Positions 11,400 to 23,600 of a stretch of DNA of 64,000 nt are shown in pieces. The DNA comes from Blasia pusilla (Eukaryota; Marchantiophyta; Marchantiopsida; Blasiales): NCBI GenBank assembly GCA_050084515.1, contig CM114273.1:9300001-9364000 (forward strand), written 5' to 3'. Both the position numbers and the translations under genes were made by a program. Each line of letters opens with the position of its first letter. Position 1 is the stretch's first letter. The notes beneath the pieces were generated by a model. The model did no database searches. It was not told the DNA's origin and was given only the letters and a program-made list of their open reading frames with translations.

Positions 11400-11890
11400 C
11401 AAGAAGTTTAGGTCCGTCGCTTGACCCAAGACATGACGTCGTGATGCCTCTAGTAGCGATGGTACTACCGTCACTCTTATGGGGAATCCCATCGCTCGCT
11501 CTCGCTCATCGGCTTTGGGCTCCACCAACCTCTCTTTCTGGTCATCCCAAACCAAGCCAAACCCGGTCTCCTTAAGTGCATAGGAGGCGGGAAAACTCAC
11601 AAATATGGAAAAGGTTTCCCGTGGCATTGCCCTCGGTAGAGAACTCAAGACAACGGTCACAGAAAATAAGTCGGGAAAATGGAGGCGTAACTGCGCCACA
11701 TGGTGAAGTGTAGCGCACCTCTCAACATCATCAATCTCCACATACATGTACTACTGTACGCATAATCTTGCCTGCAAAAGAGCAGCTAACCCAGTGCTGA
11801 TCCCTCTAAAGAGATCCAACACCCGAATACGGTCCTTTGGGATACACCACATAATCGGGGTGGTGTCCAAAGGGATCATCATAGCACTCT
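11400..11890 (-). pseudogene. Retrotransposon-borne cytosine-5 DNA methyltransferase domain, internally deleted
   Basis: Motif I, which binds S-adenosylmethionine, reads VLDLFRGISTGLAALL (family form DLFxGIGTG). Motif II follows as YVEID after an in-frame TAG. The frame then jumps from LRLHFPDLFSVTVV to the C-terminal part: a YALKETGFGLVWDD stretch, DERERAMGFP, and GQATDLNFLTWI (motif X region). The catalytic PCQ (motif IV) and ENV (motif VI) are missing, so a deletion near 11660 removed the active site. The position after the protease and before where reverse transcriptase belongs argues for a domain of the element. C5 methyltransferases in retrotransposons are known from charophytes and dinoflagellates. 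Activity is excluded for this copy. Confidence 0.75.
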
Positions 11891-12199
11891 TGGCTACCTC
11901 AGGTTCCTCTGACCCGTCACGCTATGGTGCAAACATCTCGTTCCACGCGGTCTGCACATGCTTAGTGGCTAAGCGTCAAAGCTCATGAGTCAAGCCCCAA
12001 AGTGGCACCTCTCCTCCATGGATTGATGAAGCTACCATGACATTCCTCTCCATAGAAATGGCACAAACGGGAATGTCCTATGCATGGACTTGTCCCTCAA
12101 TCAAATCACCAAGCCAAGTGATGGCATTGCTAAATGCTGCAAAGGTCGCCATCTCTCCTGGCGAGCCTTCGATCACTTCACCTGTGAATTGAACAGGTA

Positions 12200-12560
12200 A
12201 TGAGCTAAGGCGCCCATCACCTGACTGCCATCCTGGTATGTAGGACGTTGACTCCTCCCAGTAATACAGGGAAAACCCCATTGCGTACAATACTGATCCA
12301 CCAACCAAGACGTCGTAGGACTCCGCATCAGTCACTATCGCCTTGGCTCGCACCACGGACTCATCTGTAGGATGTCCCCGGCAAATCCTCACCACAACCT
12401 CATGTCGGGTGATATAGTGTGTGGTACTCGCTCCACCCAAGGATGTCTATATCCGAAATGAACAACGCTCCACATCGGCCCTCATCAGGCCCAAACCTCT
12501 CAATGTCGCTTTCCCCAACATCAAGGGTTGCGCTCCTGAATCCAACAAGATGCAGTGTGG
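12200..12560 (-). pseudogene. Gypsy aspartic protease (retropepsin), decayed
   Basis: The catalytic signature reads LLDSGAQPLMLG (D-S-G) near 12550-12515. It is followed after a TAG at about 12448 by GGASTTHYITRHEVVVRI and by ESYDVLVGGSVLYAMGFSL, the flap and C-terminal region of plant gypsy retropepsins. The enzyme would cut the Gag-Pol polyprotein. The stop codon inside the domain inactivates it. Confidence 0.75.
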
Positions 12561-13499
12561 ACTAAAAGCTTTAACTCATGGACTCGCCAACTGGAAGATC
12601 TCCCCTCGGTTATCCAACAAAAGAACACCAGGAGAAGCCATGGCAACTCTATCGCGGGTCTAGTGGGCATCTCCGCCATCCTAGCAGCCGCAGCCTTCCA
12701 TGAATCTAACGTGGACGGCCCGAGCATAAGCTCCAAGGGCAGGTCCATCACCTCCTCTCCAATCAACTCTGAACGTGATGCAAGAACTCCAACTCCACGC
12801 TCATACAGCGTAGCGGCCAGCTGAAAAACCTCGGCGGGCGTACCTCCTAGCGTCATAACATCGGAAGCAAAAAATAAAAGAGCGCATACACAACACTGAC
12901 CACCCCCAACAACGTGCTCGACACATGCTTCTCCTGAGCATCAGCAATAGGGATCATCGCACTTGCTTCTCCCATCGCCCTGCGTGCTTGCACACTGACA
13001 ACATTACCAACTCTCAGAGAACTCTGATAAGGACCCATCAATGGGGTTCTCATCGGCTCGGACAACGTGAAGGATCGAGGAAGCTTGGTTTGTTTTTTGG
13101 CTTCCCCTCGCTATGGATCCAACTCTGCGGCTGCTCCACGCGTAACAACTGCAGCGGCCTCCATCTGGGCAACCCCGCACATCCAACAAGGATCCTCCAT
13201 ATCTCTGGTGGCTCCATAAGACGTTGATGCCACGGATCCAACATCATGTAACCTCAATGCTATAGCGGCAATCTGCTGTTGTAGCTGTTGAATCTGAGCA
13301 GCTATCCCAACCTCACGCCGGACGTCTCCCTCAATGCGTCTACCTGGTGGGACTCTACCTCCTCCATGGAAAACTCCACCACCCCCTTGGGCGAATCCAA
13401 CTCCTCGTCCCCTAACAGGACCATCTGGTGTACGACCTCTTGGCCCACCCAGACCGGCAACTTGCTCTGGTGCCCTCTTTGGCCCTTGGTCCAAACGTA

Positions 13500-14440
13500 A
13501 CTTAGGATGCAAGCTGAAACACCTACCGCATGTGTGACCATACCTCTAACAATAGTCACACTGACAACCTCTTGGTGCAGCACCATCTCCTCCTCCATGC
13601 TAAGGCACGCTACCATGACCCTTACGAGTGCAATCGCGTTGATGATGGGCTCCAACACATAACCAACAAGTAATCGTAGGTGGCTGCTGAGGAGCCGCAT
13701 ATGAAGGCGTGGGTCTCTGTGGCACGGCCTCATGATATCCTCCTTGAGCTCATGGTGCCATAGACCTATCTCGAATCCACGTTGCTACACTAGTGGTGCA
13801 GGAAATCGTGACTGCTCTCGCCCAGAACCCATGGTGGCTACGGTCTCCTCCGCCATATTGCGCTCAATGTTCTCAGCGGTCCTAAAAACATCTCTCAATG
13901 TAGGGGATGTGTTCATAAGAAGCAGCCCCTCTCATACACGTGTCCGCAAGGTCCGGTCCAACATCGCGTACCATGACCGATTAGCATGAGCCTCTATCCT
14001 CCCCTAAGTGACATTAATCAACGAGCGCAAGCGGGTGTAGACCTCATGCAAACTCTCACCTGGGCGCCTTTGGAAGTCGTGAATTCTTCGCAACTTCTCC
14101 GTTCGTACCCCTTCGTAGCTCGCCCTCAACTCAGCAAAGAACTCAACCACGGGGTTGAACCTGGGATGAACTCGACTAGATGATGCATGTGCTCTAGTAC
14201 GAGTCACCCCTCCTACAACATCACTGGTGGAAGAACCCTCTCTTGACTCCTCCTCCTCCTCATTTGAAAACGGCTCAGTCCATAACACATAGTCTGGGTG
14301 ATAGTAGAGTCTTCAGGCCTCAATCTCATGGGCATATCTTTGCGAGAACTCATGGTAATCATCCATGGGTGCCCTCTCTAAATGCTGGAACATTCCATTC
14401 CATGTTGTAAATGGGTTGAACTCTCTGGAGTTCCTACCCC
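13500..14440 (-). pseudogene. Gypsy gag (capsid and zinc knuckle), decayed
   Basis: The capsid region reads FAELRASYEGVRTEKLRRIH, then FQRRPGESLHEVYTRLRSLI. It continues past a stop into a helical stretch with LRDVFRTAENIERNMAEE. The PGESL..VY.RL.. pattern is the core of the retrotransposon gag domain. Downstream, reading across frames, a CxxC...GHxxxxC zinc knuckle (CDYCYRYGHTCGRC-like, about 13530-13570) is followed by a Gly/Arg-rich tail. Gag packages element RNA in virus-like particles. Confidence 0.75.
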
Positions 14441-14462
14441 GCTGTGGGGGGCTGGTATTCTA

Positions 14463-14560
14463 GGAGGAGAGAGGAAGAGAGGAGAGTCTCTCTTAAAAAA
14501 AAAAAGGCAAAATTTGCCTAATCTCTTCAAAACTTTTTGACATTATTGGAATTTTTGTTT
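14463..14560 (+). repeat. Short AG-rich dispersed repeat, copy 1
   Basis: Begins with AGGAGGAGAGAGGAAGAGAG, runs through GAGTCTCTCTTAAAAAAA, and ends with CTTCAAAACTTTTTGACA and an AATTTTTG box. A second copy with the same parts in the same order lies at 20985-21097 inside the MULE transposase. It has no coding capacity. Confidence 0.65.
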
Positions 14561-15245
14561 GCTTTCAAATTCATGAAATCTTTAGAAGAGAGTAGCAAGT
14601 GGACCACATTCGGGCCTAAAGTAACCTTCTTTTTCCAGGCTTGGAAAAAGAAGTAGACATCATAGACCACTACAAACATCCTTCCATCACTCTCCATGTG
14701 AGCCCAATTTTCTTCACATTGCGTGTCAAAGCCAGCTCTACAGTAAGTCGGATAAGGGGTATTATTGTTGGAGGACCATTGGCAGATAATTTGACCAGAA
14801 GTAGCAATTTCATCTCAATGAAAGTTTCAAATAAAGACTCTAACTATGGTCTCAATAGACTCATGTGCCCTTCAAGGTTTAACTTCTCTGAAGATGTGGT
14901 TGACATTATGGATTTTTGACTCTTCTTGCAAAAGGCATTAAATATCCCATCTGATCAATATTCATCCATGAGGGGGTTTTCCACCACAGAAAATTTTATT
15001 CATCACTAATGGTAGCCGAAGACTTTTATGACATCATTGGACGATGTTGGCTCATGAATGGGTGCATAAAGTATACCATGGACTGCTGTGCGTTTGACAA
15101 CTTGGTTTCACCATTCTCTCAGCCATTGAGAAATGTATGCATTAAGAAGAAAATGTGATCAGACTGAGACAAAAATTGAACCAAAAGGTTAATAGATGTC
15201 AGGAGTAAAGAGGAATTGATGCACCCATGTCCCTTCATTCAGACC
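14561..15245. other. No gene or repeat recognised
   Basis: AT-rich sequence between the gypsy fragment and the palindrome-rich region. A 92-codon frame (14641-14919, +) has no recognisable features. Confidence 0.5.
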
Positions 15246-15528
15246 CTAAATGTCAGAATCCGACAGGTTGCACCCCTTCCAACCCGTCGAAATCCAACAG
15301 GTTGCAACTCTTGCAGCCCGTCGGAATATGATGGGTTGCACCCCTTGCAAGCAAGCACACCACAAAAAAAGAATGATCTTGACAAGTGATTCCATTCCAC
15401 CCTGCACCCCATGAGAATCCGACACGTCTCTGGAATACTGTGTTAGAGAAGAATTGTGTGACGATAATGGGGGAACGAGGCAAAAGTGAAGCACCCTAGC
15501 AGAATGCCGAAAAAGTTGGACTAATAGG

Positions 15529-15892
15529 AAAAGAGTGGGATCACTCAAGCAGCCAATATGTTGGAATCGGACAGGTTGCCAAGAAAGGGATTTAAAATAT
15601 TATGACAAGTTGCAACCCGTCGAAATCTGACGGGTTGCAAAATAAACAGCCTCGAGTCGATAGACCAACACAATCGACAAGAACGAAAAACAATTCAGCA
15701 AAATATTACGAAAAGAGTGGGATCACTCAAGCAGCCAACATGTAGGAATCCGACAAGTTGCCTGCAAGGGGTTAAAAATATTGTGACAAGTTGCAAGCCG
15801 TCGGAATCCGACTAGTTGCAAAATAAACAGCTTCGAGTAGATAGACCAACACAATCGACAAGAACGAAAAACAATTCAGCAAAATTTTACAA
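15529..15892. repeat. 182-bp tandem duplication carrying palindromes
   Basis: Two adjacent copies of a 182-bp unit start with AAAAGAGTGGGATCACTC at 15529 and 15711. Each holds one single-arm and one two-arm copy of the palindrome. Local duplication is thus one way the palindrome has multiplied. Confidence 0.85.
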
Positions 15893-15962
15893 AAACCGTC
15901 ATGGTTCAAATACTTCTTGTCCTTTATTACATCCAAGGGAAGCTCACAAATGTACATTTGAT

Positions 15963-18900
15963 CTAGTCTATGATTTCTTCAGCCTCGTCATCTACAAATT
16001 TACTCCTAACTCTCCTAGGTTCTTGTACAAAAGGAATGTCTTGGGATACAAGTGGCTCATTTGGCCGATTGTAGACGGGGATAATAAATGTTGGAGAATT
16101 TGAGAGCCTTGGCCCCCCTAGGTACACCATAACGGTCCCATGTAACATGTTTTGAGTCCCAACGCCTTCCTCAACAGTAAATCTTGTATGCTCTACAAGG
16201 TGACACCCATCCAATATCAATATGTGCTTCGTCCTTCGAAAGCACTAAATCCCTACTCCAAACCACTTCAGTCAAGCCGGGTCCAATAAATCTTTGAACT
16301 CACTTGTCATCGTCCGATAGCTCTTCCACAATTACTCTCGACTTTTCCCTCCTGATTTTTGGAATAGTAGGAAGTGACGATGGTGTTACTATCAATGGTG
16401 GTTTTGGAACTGGAGCTGTTGGCTTTGGAGGAGAGTTGTATACTCCCACTAGCCTCTTGTAATCCACCTTTGCCTCTTTGCAAAGGTCAAAAAGTTATGG
16501 CCTTCCCTCAAGGCAGAGAATGTTCCTTCCATTGTGCTAGGCGCCTCTGATACTCGCCCCTGATAGGCCAACTAAGTTAAAGACCAAGTCACCCGGCCTT
16601 GAGTAGAACTCGATGAGCATTTGCATCAAGGCAGGTGACTTCTCCCTTCCTCCAAGTAAGGGGGTCCCATCCTGCATGTACATTCTCGGGGGGGAATTGT
16701 AGAGACTATCTAAGTTGTACCCATCGGAGCATGGATCTACCGGATTCAGGATCTTGAACACCTAGAAGTTGTGCTCGGGCCTTACAAAGCAGTAGACAAA
16801 TTAGTGGTCCATCTATAAACAAGCATGTGGAAAATAATGTCAGCAAAAAGAAAAAGCTAGTAGATCGCTGGTCTACTCTCAATATAGTGACATAATTGTG
16901 CAACTCGTCGGGATCCGACGGGTTGCTCATTTGGCTAGGCAGAGGCGCAACATGGCGGAGTTCGACGGGTTGCTTTTCAAACCGTCATACTAGTCCATAG
17001 TGATTAGCAACCCATCCAAACTTGGCCTATAGGATGACAGAAGAGCAACCTGTCGGAGTTCGACGGGTTGGCCATGAGCAACCCGTCGGAAGCCGAGAGG
17101 TTGATTGTCTTGCTAGACAGAACCTCCACCTATTGGAGTCCGATGGTTGGCTTACAAGTGAATACGATTTTTTAGAGTTGAGATCTTCCAAATATAAGAG
17201 CAACCCGTCGCTTTCAGACCGGTTGCATCATTCCAGAAACATGTGGAAAAGAAGTGCTACTTGCAACCCGTTTGGTTCCGATGGGTTGCAGTCAATGGAG
17301 ACTTGTTGGTAAATTTGCAACCCGTCACTTTTAGACATATTGCAACATCGCAGACACAAGCTGTTGAGATTCAATGGGTTGCATGCAGAGATGCAATCCG
17401 TCGGAGTCCGATGGGTTGAATTTCTGTTCGAACTCAATTCGTTGAAAAAGAGGACTTACCCTGATTTCAGTCGTCGCCGATCTACGTGGCTACTCATTTT
17501 TAATGACCCATGATTGCGTTGTCCTCCACTTCAGCAACCTCTTCACGCACTGAAGGTTGAAGAGCTCTTCTTTGCTCCCTCCAGTGAGGACCAAGAAACA
17601 ACCCCTTGTCACTCAGATACGCGTTGGCAAAAGAAAACAACAACGCGATCTGGTCGTACTGAAGTGGGATATTCCAGTCTCGGACAGTGTCAGAAGAATT
17701 GTTGTTGCGCAAGCAAAACCCAAAAGGCAAATCCGCAAAGGGGAGGTCCACCGCCACCTCCTCAACAACCCCATGCACCGTCCAGGGGACGTGCCCGTTT
17801 CGAAGGAGTTTTCGTCCCTGCACGATCAATTTGTCGATGGCAGGTTTCGACTCCTCATAACTAAAACTCTGCATCTCATCAACTAGATGAGCCAAGTGAA
17901 TAAGGACATCTTTCCTGGTGGTTGTTTTCCTATGCCTGCCCAAGGATGATGGAGTGTATTCCACAGCCTTATCTCCTCCCTAGGACGAACCAAGCGCCTC
18001 CCTCTTTCGCTTCTCTCGAGTCTACTGTCGACTTGTGGGAGTCTGTGTTACCTCAGAATCCACACGAGTTTTCTTGGATGAGGACCTGGTCCGACCCTCT
18101 CGCCCCATTTGCCCGGACGATTCCGCCTCTCGCCTTGAGGACTCAGCCTCTTTTTTGGAAGAGTTGGCCTCGGAATTCCTCGATCCCCTAGCCTTGGCTT
18201 TCAAACCCGTTGTGGATTTGTCTTTGGCGGTAACGATCTTTGCCACCAACTCTGATGTCTGGAGGGCTTCCTCCTCCATATCTCCTTCAAAAAAATTGTC
18301 ATGCTTCACGAAGTTCGGAATGTCGTCCCTACCTACGACCACTGCATCATACATCACACATAGATTTTTTTCTGTAATGTCCTCTGGGTCGTTGAAGTCC
18401 AACCGGATTGGACAATTGATAACCTCCCAGTTGGACATGCCCTATCCCATCTCCATATCATACATGGAGAATCCCTCTCCATCAGGCGGAGAAGCCCACA
18501 ATTTGCAGGCTGCCGGTAATTTTTGCCACGTACCTGCATTCATACAATTGATGAGGTACATGTACACCATCCGCTGGGCAGCTCTTTGTCGAGATGACTC
18601 GGCCGCCTCGTTCTGAAGATCCCGCTTCTTCTTTGCAAAATCCCATTTTCTAGCGTCTATTTCCTCATCTAGGTCTGTTTGAGGGAGGATGTGGTTCTTG
18701 AACATCATCGTGAATCCTGGGTTTTTCGTGGGCTTATCTCTGATGTCATGAAGCCATAGTTCAAAATATTCTACAACCTCTAGGTTTGCTTCCTCTGGAG
18801 CTGGCTCAATCCTCTTCAGCTTTGCTTGTAGACTCACGATCATGGACTTCCCGAGAAGGCGCAACGCGTCCAAGAATGACCATTCCCGTAGCCAATGGAA

Positions 18901-19536
18901 GATCACCGGATCTGAAACTCCCAGAGGGTGGTGTGTTGCCCGCTTTTGGGCCTTAGTGCCCTCGAGACTGATTTTCATTAGTCGGATTTGCCTAAAACTC
19001 GGATATCCCAGACGGTGCAAACTTGTGCACATGGTCCAGAGACACTTTCTCTCCGATCCGACCCTGTGGATCTTCATCTCTCCTCCGCTGGCGCTTGATT
19101 ATCGCCTTGAGCTCCTTGTAAAACTCCGGGCCAAGTTTGAGATTGAGAATTGCAATGTAACGTCGCATCTTGCTTGCAGTGTACTTTGTAGCTGCAGATA
19201 CGGCAGCGTGAATAAACTTTGCACGTTCCGACGCAGACACATTCTCCCTTCGCTAAAGTTCCAACGAAACACTCTTCTTGGCGTCCTGGATCTTGGACCA
19301 ACATAGGATTGTGACGGCTGCATCTTGGGAAATGAAGGTATTTTCCCAAGTCGTCTTTTTTATTTGAGCTCCCTTCGCCAACATCTCATTTACCAGATCA
19401 TCGTCCAGGAATCCTTTGTACTCTGCCGGGTGCGTCGTAAGCATCTTCTTCACCCTGTCGCAATCTTGGATCCAATGGTGGATGATGTTCCCCTTGGATA
19501 CAATCATGCACATCCAGACATAAGGTAAGAATACTG
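15963..19536 (-). pseudogene. Amino-type (N4/N6) DNA methyltransferase-like gene, decayed
   Basis: The coding pieces run down the minus strand: 19536-19253, 19240-18992, 18980-18442, 18438-18022, 17964-17470, 16812-16300 and 16240-15963. The first four are unrecognised, and the fourth ends in a basic Ser/Glu/Arg-rich linker. The fifth holds a motif IV-like ADLPFGF (family form DPPF/Y), then DWNIPLQYDQIALLFSFANA and a strand-like LSDKGLFL. The sixth, after an acceptor at 16813, reads YCFVRPEHNF, then KSPALMQMLIEFYSRPGDLV, FNLVGLSGASIRGA and HNGRNILCLEGRP. This is the K..L....I..YS.PGD.V.D...G.G motif X/I block. IV before I is the order of the beta class. Breaks: a frameshift near 17595 and TAG codons at 16762 and 16537. 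The target base cannot be inferred. Confidence 0.6.
16950..17440. other. Palindrome-filled probable intron of the methyltransferase-like gene
   Basis: This gap between two coding pieces holds eight or more palindrome copies, spaced by roughly 50 bases, and no coding frame. Its acceptor end is supported by TTTATAG before 16812 on the minus strand. Confidence 0.5.
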
Positions 19537-19553
19537 CAAGCTATCGAGTTCTT

Positions 19554-19781
19554 GCAACCGGTTGGAGTCCGACAGGTCGCAATTCTGTCGACCCATGGGG
19601 GTCAAAATTGTAGAAGAGAGATAACTGTTGCAACCCGTTGGACTCCAACGGATCGCAATTGTGTCAACCAATCAGGGTCCAAATCGTAATAGAGAGATAA
19701 ATGTTGCAACCCGTCGGAGTCCGACGTGTCGCAACACTTATCTTTGTGTTACACTTATTGCAACACTCTTGAGAGAATTGC
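19554..19781. repeat. Three 76-bp tandem units carrying palindromes
   Basis: Units begin with GCAACC at 19554, 19630 and 19706, and share AGAGAGATAA[CA]TGTT before the next unit. Each begins with one full palindrome. Confidence 0.8.
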
Positions 19782-20227
19782 AACACTCTTGAGAGAATTG
19801 ATGGGTTGCACTCTCTTTTCGTGACTCTCTGGTCCAACCAATCGGGTCATGTTCTTCCTTGGTTTACAGGTTAAAAACTTCACATCTCAACCCGTCGGAG
19901 TCCGACGGGTTGCGCAATGGCCCTGTAAAGCTTGAATTGGATGCCTAAAAGCAAGCTCTCAGACTCCGACCACCTACCCTGGGGGAAATGCAACCCGTCA
20001 GTACCTGAGGAGTTGCTTTTGGCCAAAAGTATCCAAAAAATAACGGACAATCCAGCAACTCGTTGGACTCGACGAGTTTCTTTTAGGCGTCCGATGATTT
20101 GTTACCTCTCATTATGCAACTCCTCGGAGTCCGACGGATTGAAGAAAAAATAAATCATGCAGTCATTTTCCACCCGTCAATGTTCGATTGGACTCAGTAT
20201 CCCGGATTAATCTCGTGTGCTTGGCTA

Positions 20228-20559
20228 GAGGTGCGGTAAGAGGAGAGGAAGAGAGAAAGAGAGGAGAGAGAAACTACCTTCAACTGAAAGAGATACTTTT
20301 TTTTAAGAGAGTTTCCTGTGATTTGAAGAGAGTTTCCGTTGGATTGAAGAGAGGAAACTTTAAGTGTGAATTTTTTTGCACTTTTTTGCTCAGTTATTAA
20401 GCAGTCCCACATTTTGTTTTCCTCTTCCATATTTGGAAACCCATCTGAGTACGACGAGTTGAAAATTGCACAAAATTTAGAAAATTGAAAAATCAGTGGA
20501 ATCATAAGTGTGGAACCAATCACTTTTTCCATCCAAGGTCTGGAAACAGTCTATCATTT
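20228..20559 (+). repeat. Left terminal inverted repeat of the MULE
   Basis: Outer part: GAGG[TC]GCG then AGAGGAGAGGAAGAGAG. Middle: AACTACCTTCAAC, AAAGAGATAC and TTTGAAGAGAGTTTC. Inner part: GGAAACCCATCTGA (one palindrome arm) and CTTTTTCCATCCAAG. The right copy shows the same order in reverse orientation with scattered mismatches and small gaps. Confidence 0.8.
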
Positions 20560-20640
20560 GCCGTGGGCGGAATAGAGTTCAAGCTCAAAGTGAAGGTTCT
20601 GGAAAAATGAAAGTACAATCTAAAACCTCATTCTGCATCC

Positions 20641-23600
20641 TCAAAGTGGTTTGTTTAAAATACTTGGCACTTCTTTGAGGGACATAATTGGTTGGTGGAT
20701 TCCTACTCCTACCTCCGACTCTCTTAAAACTACCAGCAACACATAGTACATGTGCTTACAAGGGAAATACCTTTTGCCACTTGTCTCTCTTTGGACAAAG
20801 TCATCACATGAACATGTGGGAAAGCAACAGAAGTGCACCACATACATCCTTGTGACACTTGAATTTACAATGTTGTTCCTGACCCAATACATCCTTCCTA
20901 TTCCATTACCACTCTGGACATCTTTCGTGGCGATGATCTCCATTTTTGCCTCTCGCCTACACATTCCGTTTCTCTTGACCCCATGCAATTCAGGAGAGAG
21001 TAAGAGAGAGGAGGAAGAGAGGAAGAGAGGAGAGTCTCTCTTAAAAAAAAGGGCCTTATGCTCTCTCCAAAACTTTTTGACAAATTTGAAATTTTTGGCC
21101 TACACATTCTGTTTCTCTTCACCCCATTTCTAGACTCAAACAAAAATAGTGGATTGAGATCATCCACCTTCTCCGGGTACATGTTGACATCAATCTTGGG
21201 TTGAATACGAAATGCAAAGGTCTCTGTAATGCGAACATGCTGTGAACTTCCTCCGTCTGCGAGTCTGAAACTGGCACTTGTAAGATTGTTCACTTCGTCT
21301 TGAGTGCAATTTGTACCTACGGAAATGGGCCAAATCGTGGGGGTATTCCCCAGAGCTCCAATGGCAGCCAAATAAGACTTCCAGAAAATGCAAGATTCAT
21401 TTGGGCAAATTAAGTACTTCAATTGATCCCCGATCCTCGTGAAACGATCAAAGGTTTTGAGTCCCCAAAACACAGGCAGTGGTCGTCCAGTCCTTGTACA
21501 GTTTTTATTTAAGAAAGTGCCGCATGCTCTCCTAATGCCATCAGATCCTGCCCTGCAAGTGGATCCACGTCCGGGGTTGCTCCAAGATATATGCCATCAT
21601 TTTACGTTGCAATCCACCTCCATGATCGGAATCCCATATTGTTGAACCACCCCAGCGATCAGATGTTGCGAACTTCTAGCAACGGAGGGCTTTTGAAATA
21701 AAATTTTCACTGATTTTGGAGAAGTTACTCCATCACGGACTTAGGAGCAGTCCGGGGTCCCCGAATACCTGGGCGGCGTAATTTCCTCATCCAAATCAAT
21801 CATCGGATTCGTTCCTCGATGCTACCTCTTCACCTGCCTGAAGTCAAGATACTTATCTGGTCTCCATGAGTCTTGCTTGGACTGCTCTACCACCATCTGT
21901 ATGGGTCGTCTTGAAACACGCCCACAAATATCCCCACCAATGTGTACGTCTTGCTCGAGGGGAGTTCCTGCTACGCGCTGGTTGAAGGCTTCCACATAGA
22001 GTTTTTCATCACCAGATCTTACAGCCGTCCTGACATAGAGCTCGTAGATCGAAGGCCCCCTTCCTTTTGTTATGCCTTTTGTGAGGAAGATATGGGATGC
22101 TAGACATTGTAGCATTGCTCTTGCTTGGTCTTGTTGGCATGCCTCCACAAGTGAAATTCTTTGGCATGCTTGTCACGACCTCCAAGAGGAATGAACACTT
22201 TCTGCTCCACTTGTGTTGGGGCAGAGGGCATTTTCATGAATGTTCAATCCCTACAACGACGGCAATGTGAGAAGGGAACAAAAATAGCTCATAAGTCAAA
22301 GAAATAAGCTACCTGTTGGAACCAGACGGGTTGCAAGGCCGGGGCATCCCATGAACGACTCTGCGACACGTTGGGTCCCGACGTGTTGCAACACCCAGGA
22401 ACCACCTACTACAATACGTTTGATTTTGACGAGTTGCAAGAACCTTTGGCCACTCCGGGCTGGAAGATCCAAATGCAAGTCATCCGAAACCCATCCGGGT
22501 TGAACTATTTGCAGGCCTTGTATACATGCGACTTGCATACTTGTATACGGGTTGCACCAAAGTTCTGGATGCAACCCGACGGTTTTCGACTGGTTGCACA
22601 CTCATGCAACCCGTTCGTTTCCGACGGGTTGCACACTCGGGCAACCCGTCCCATCCGACAAATTGCTTGGTTTCTTCGATTTGAAATCTCTATAGTTCCC
22701 ACGCTTCTCAACTTGAGCTGCAACTTTTCAAACAATTCTCAGCGTGAGCTTGACAAGACAAAATAGTGAACTCACCTGCCCCATGAAGTTTCCCCATTGT
22801 CTCATACATACAGTCCACCAACTCAGCCAAGAGCACAACTCTTTGTACTTCCCCTCAATCGCATGCTTCCTCCACCACCCATTAAGTTCTTCTTGGCATT
22901 CCATGGCCTGTTTCAAGGTTTTGCTGTCCTTGCAGCGTTGGAGTAGAGTGACATACTCTATCTTCTTATTCTCCTTGATGCAAGATTTGGTGTACCGGGT
23001 CACAGACTGTTGCCAATGGAAAGCATCCGACCTTTCCCTCTCCGGTTGAACCTCTCCATCCTAGAACACTTCCTTGATAGCAATCCATCCAGGTTGTGCA
23101 TTTTCCGCCATGAACCCATAAATTTCCGGAGATGGCCTTTTGTTTTCCTTCACCACCTCCAATAAGAGTAACCAGCACATCTTCAAACTGCCAACGTCTT
23201 ATGCTTTTACTTCACAGAAAAATATAGTTTTGAGTCCCTTCTCCACATGGTCATAAACGTGAGCACCCATTGTCAACCATCCGTTCAACAATCTGTACCA
23301 AATATCAAAGCTTACCCAGATGCCGTAAAGATCTTTCCCTTTCCTCATTTGATCTATAAGATCGAGTCCACTCGATGGATCTGTCGTTGACATTTTGAAG
23401 ACATAGGCCCTAGATCCTTCGCCTCCCTGGCCCATGAAGTGCCATCTCTGATTGAATGGAAATTTGGAGTTGGCCTTGATTCTGGCAATGGCATCCATTT
23501 CGGCCATCTTTCTATCCAATACCCGTATTTGACGCAGCAAATTTCGGAAGCATTCAGGATCAGCGAGAAATGCGAGATTTTCCCAGAGTTGTTTCTACTC

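Larger units (their letters stand above)
11198..14462 (-). mobile_element. Ty3/gypsy-type retrotransposon fragment: gag, protease, C5 methyltransferase
   Basis: Read on the minus strand from 14462, the order is gag (about 14430-13500), retropepsin (about 12560-12200) and a cytosine-5 DNA methyltransferase domain (about 11890-11400). Reverse transcriptase, RNase H and integrase are absent. No long terminal repeat was found at either end, so this is a truncated internal piece. It cuts LINE A at its low-coordinate end and meets a short AG-rich repeat at its high-coordinate end. Stops and frameshifts occur in every part. Confidence 0.8.

Noticed and set aside
13111-13733. Gly-rich and Met-rich frames as independent genes
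   Set aside because: They are overlapping frames of the decayed gypsy gag and its zinc-knuckle region.
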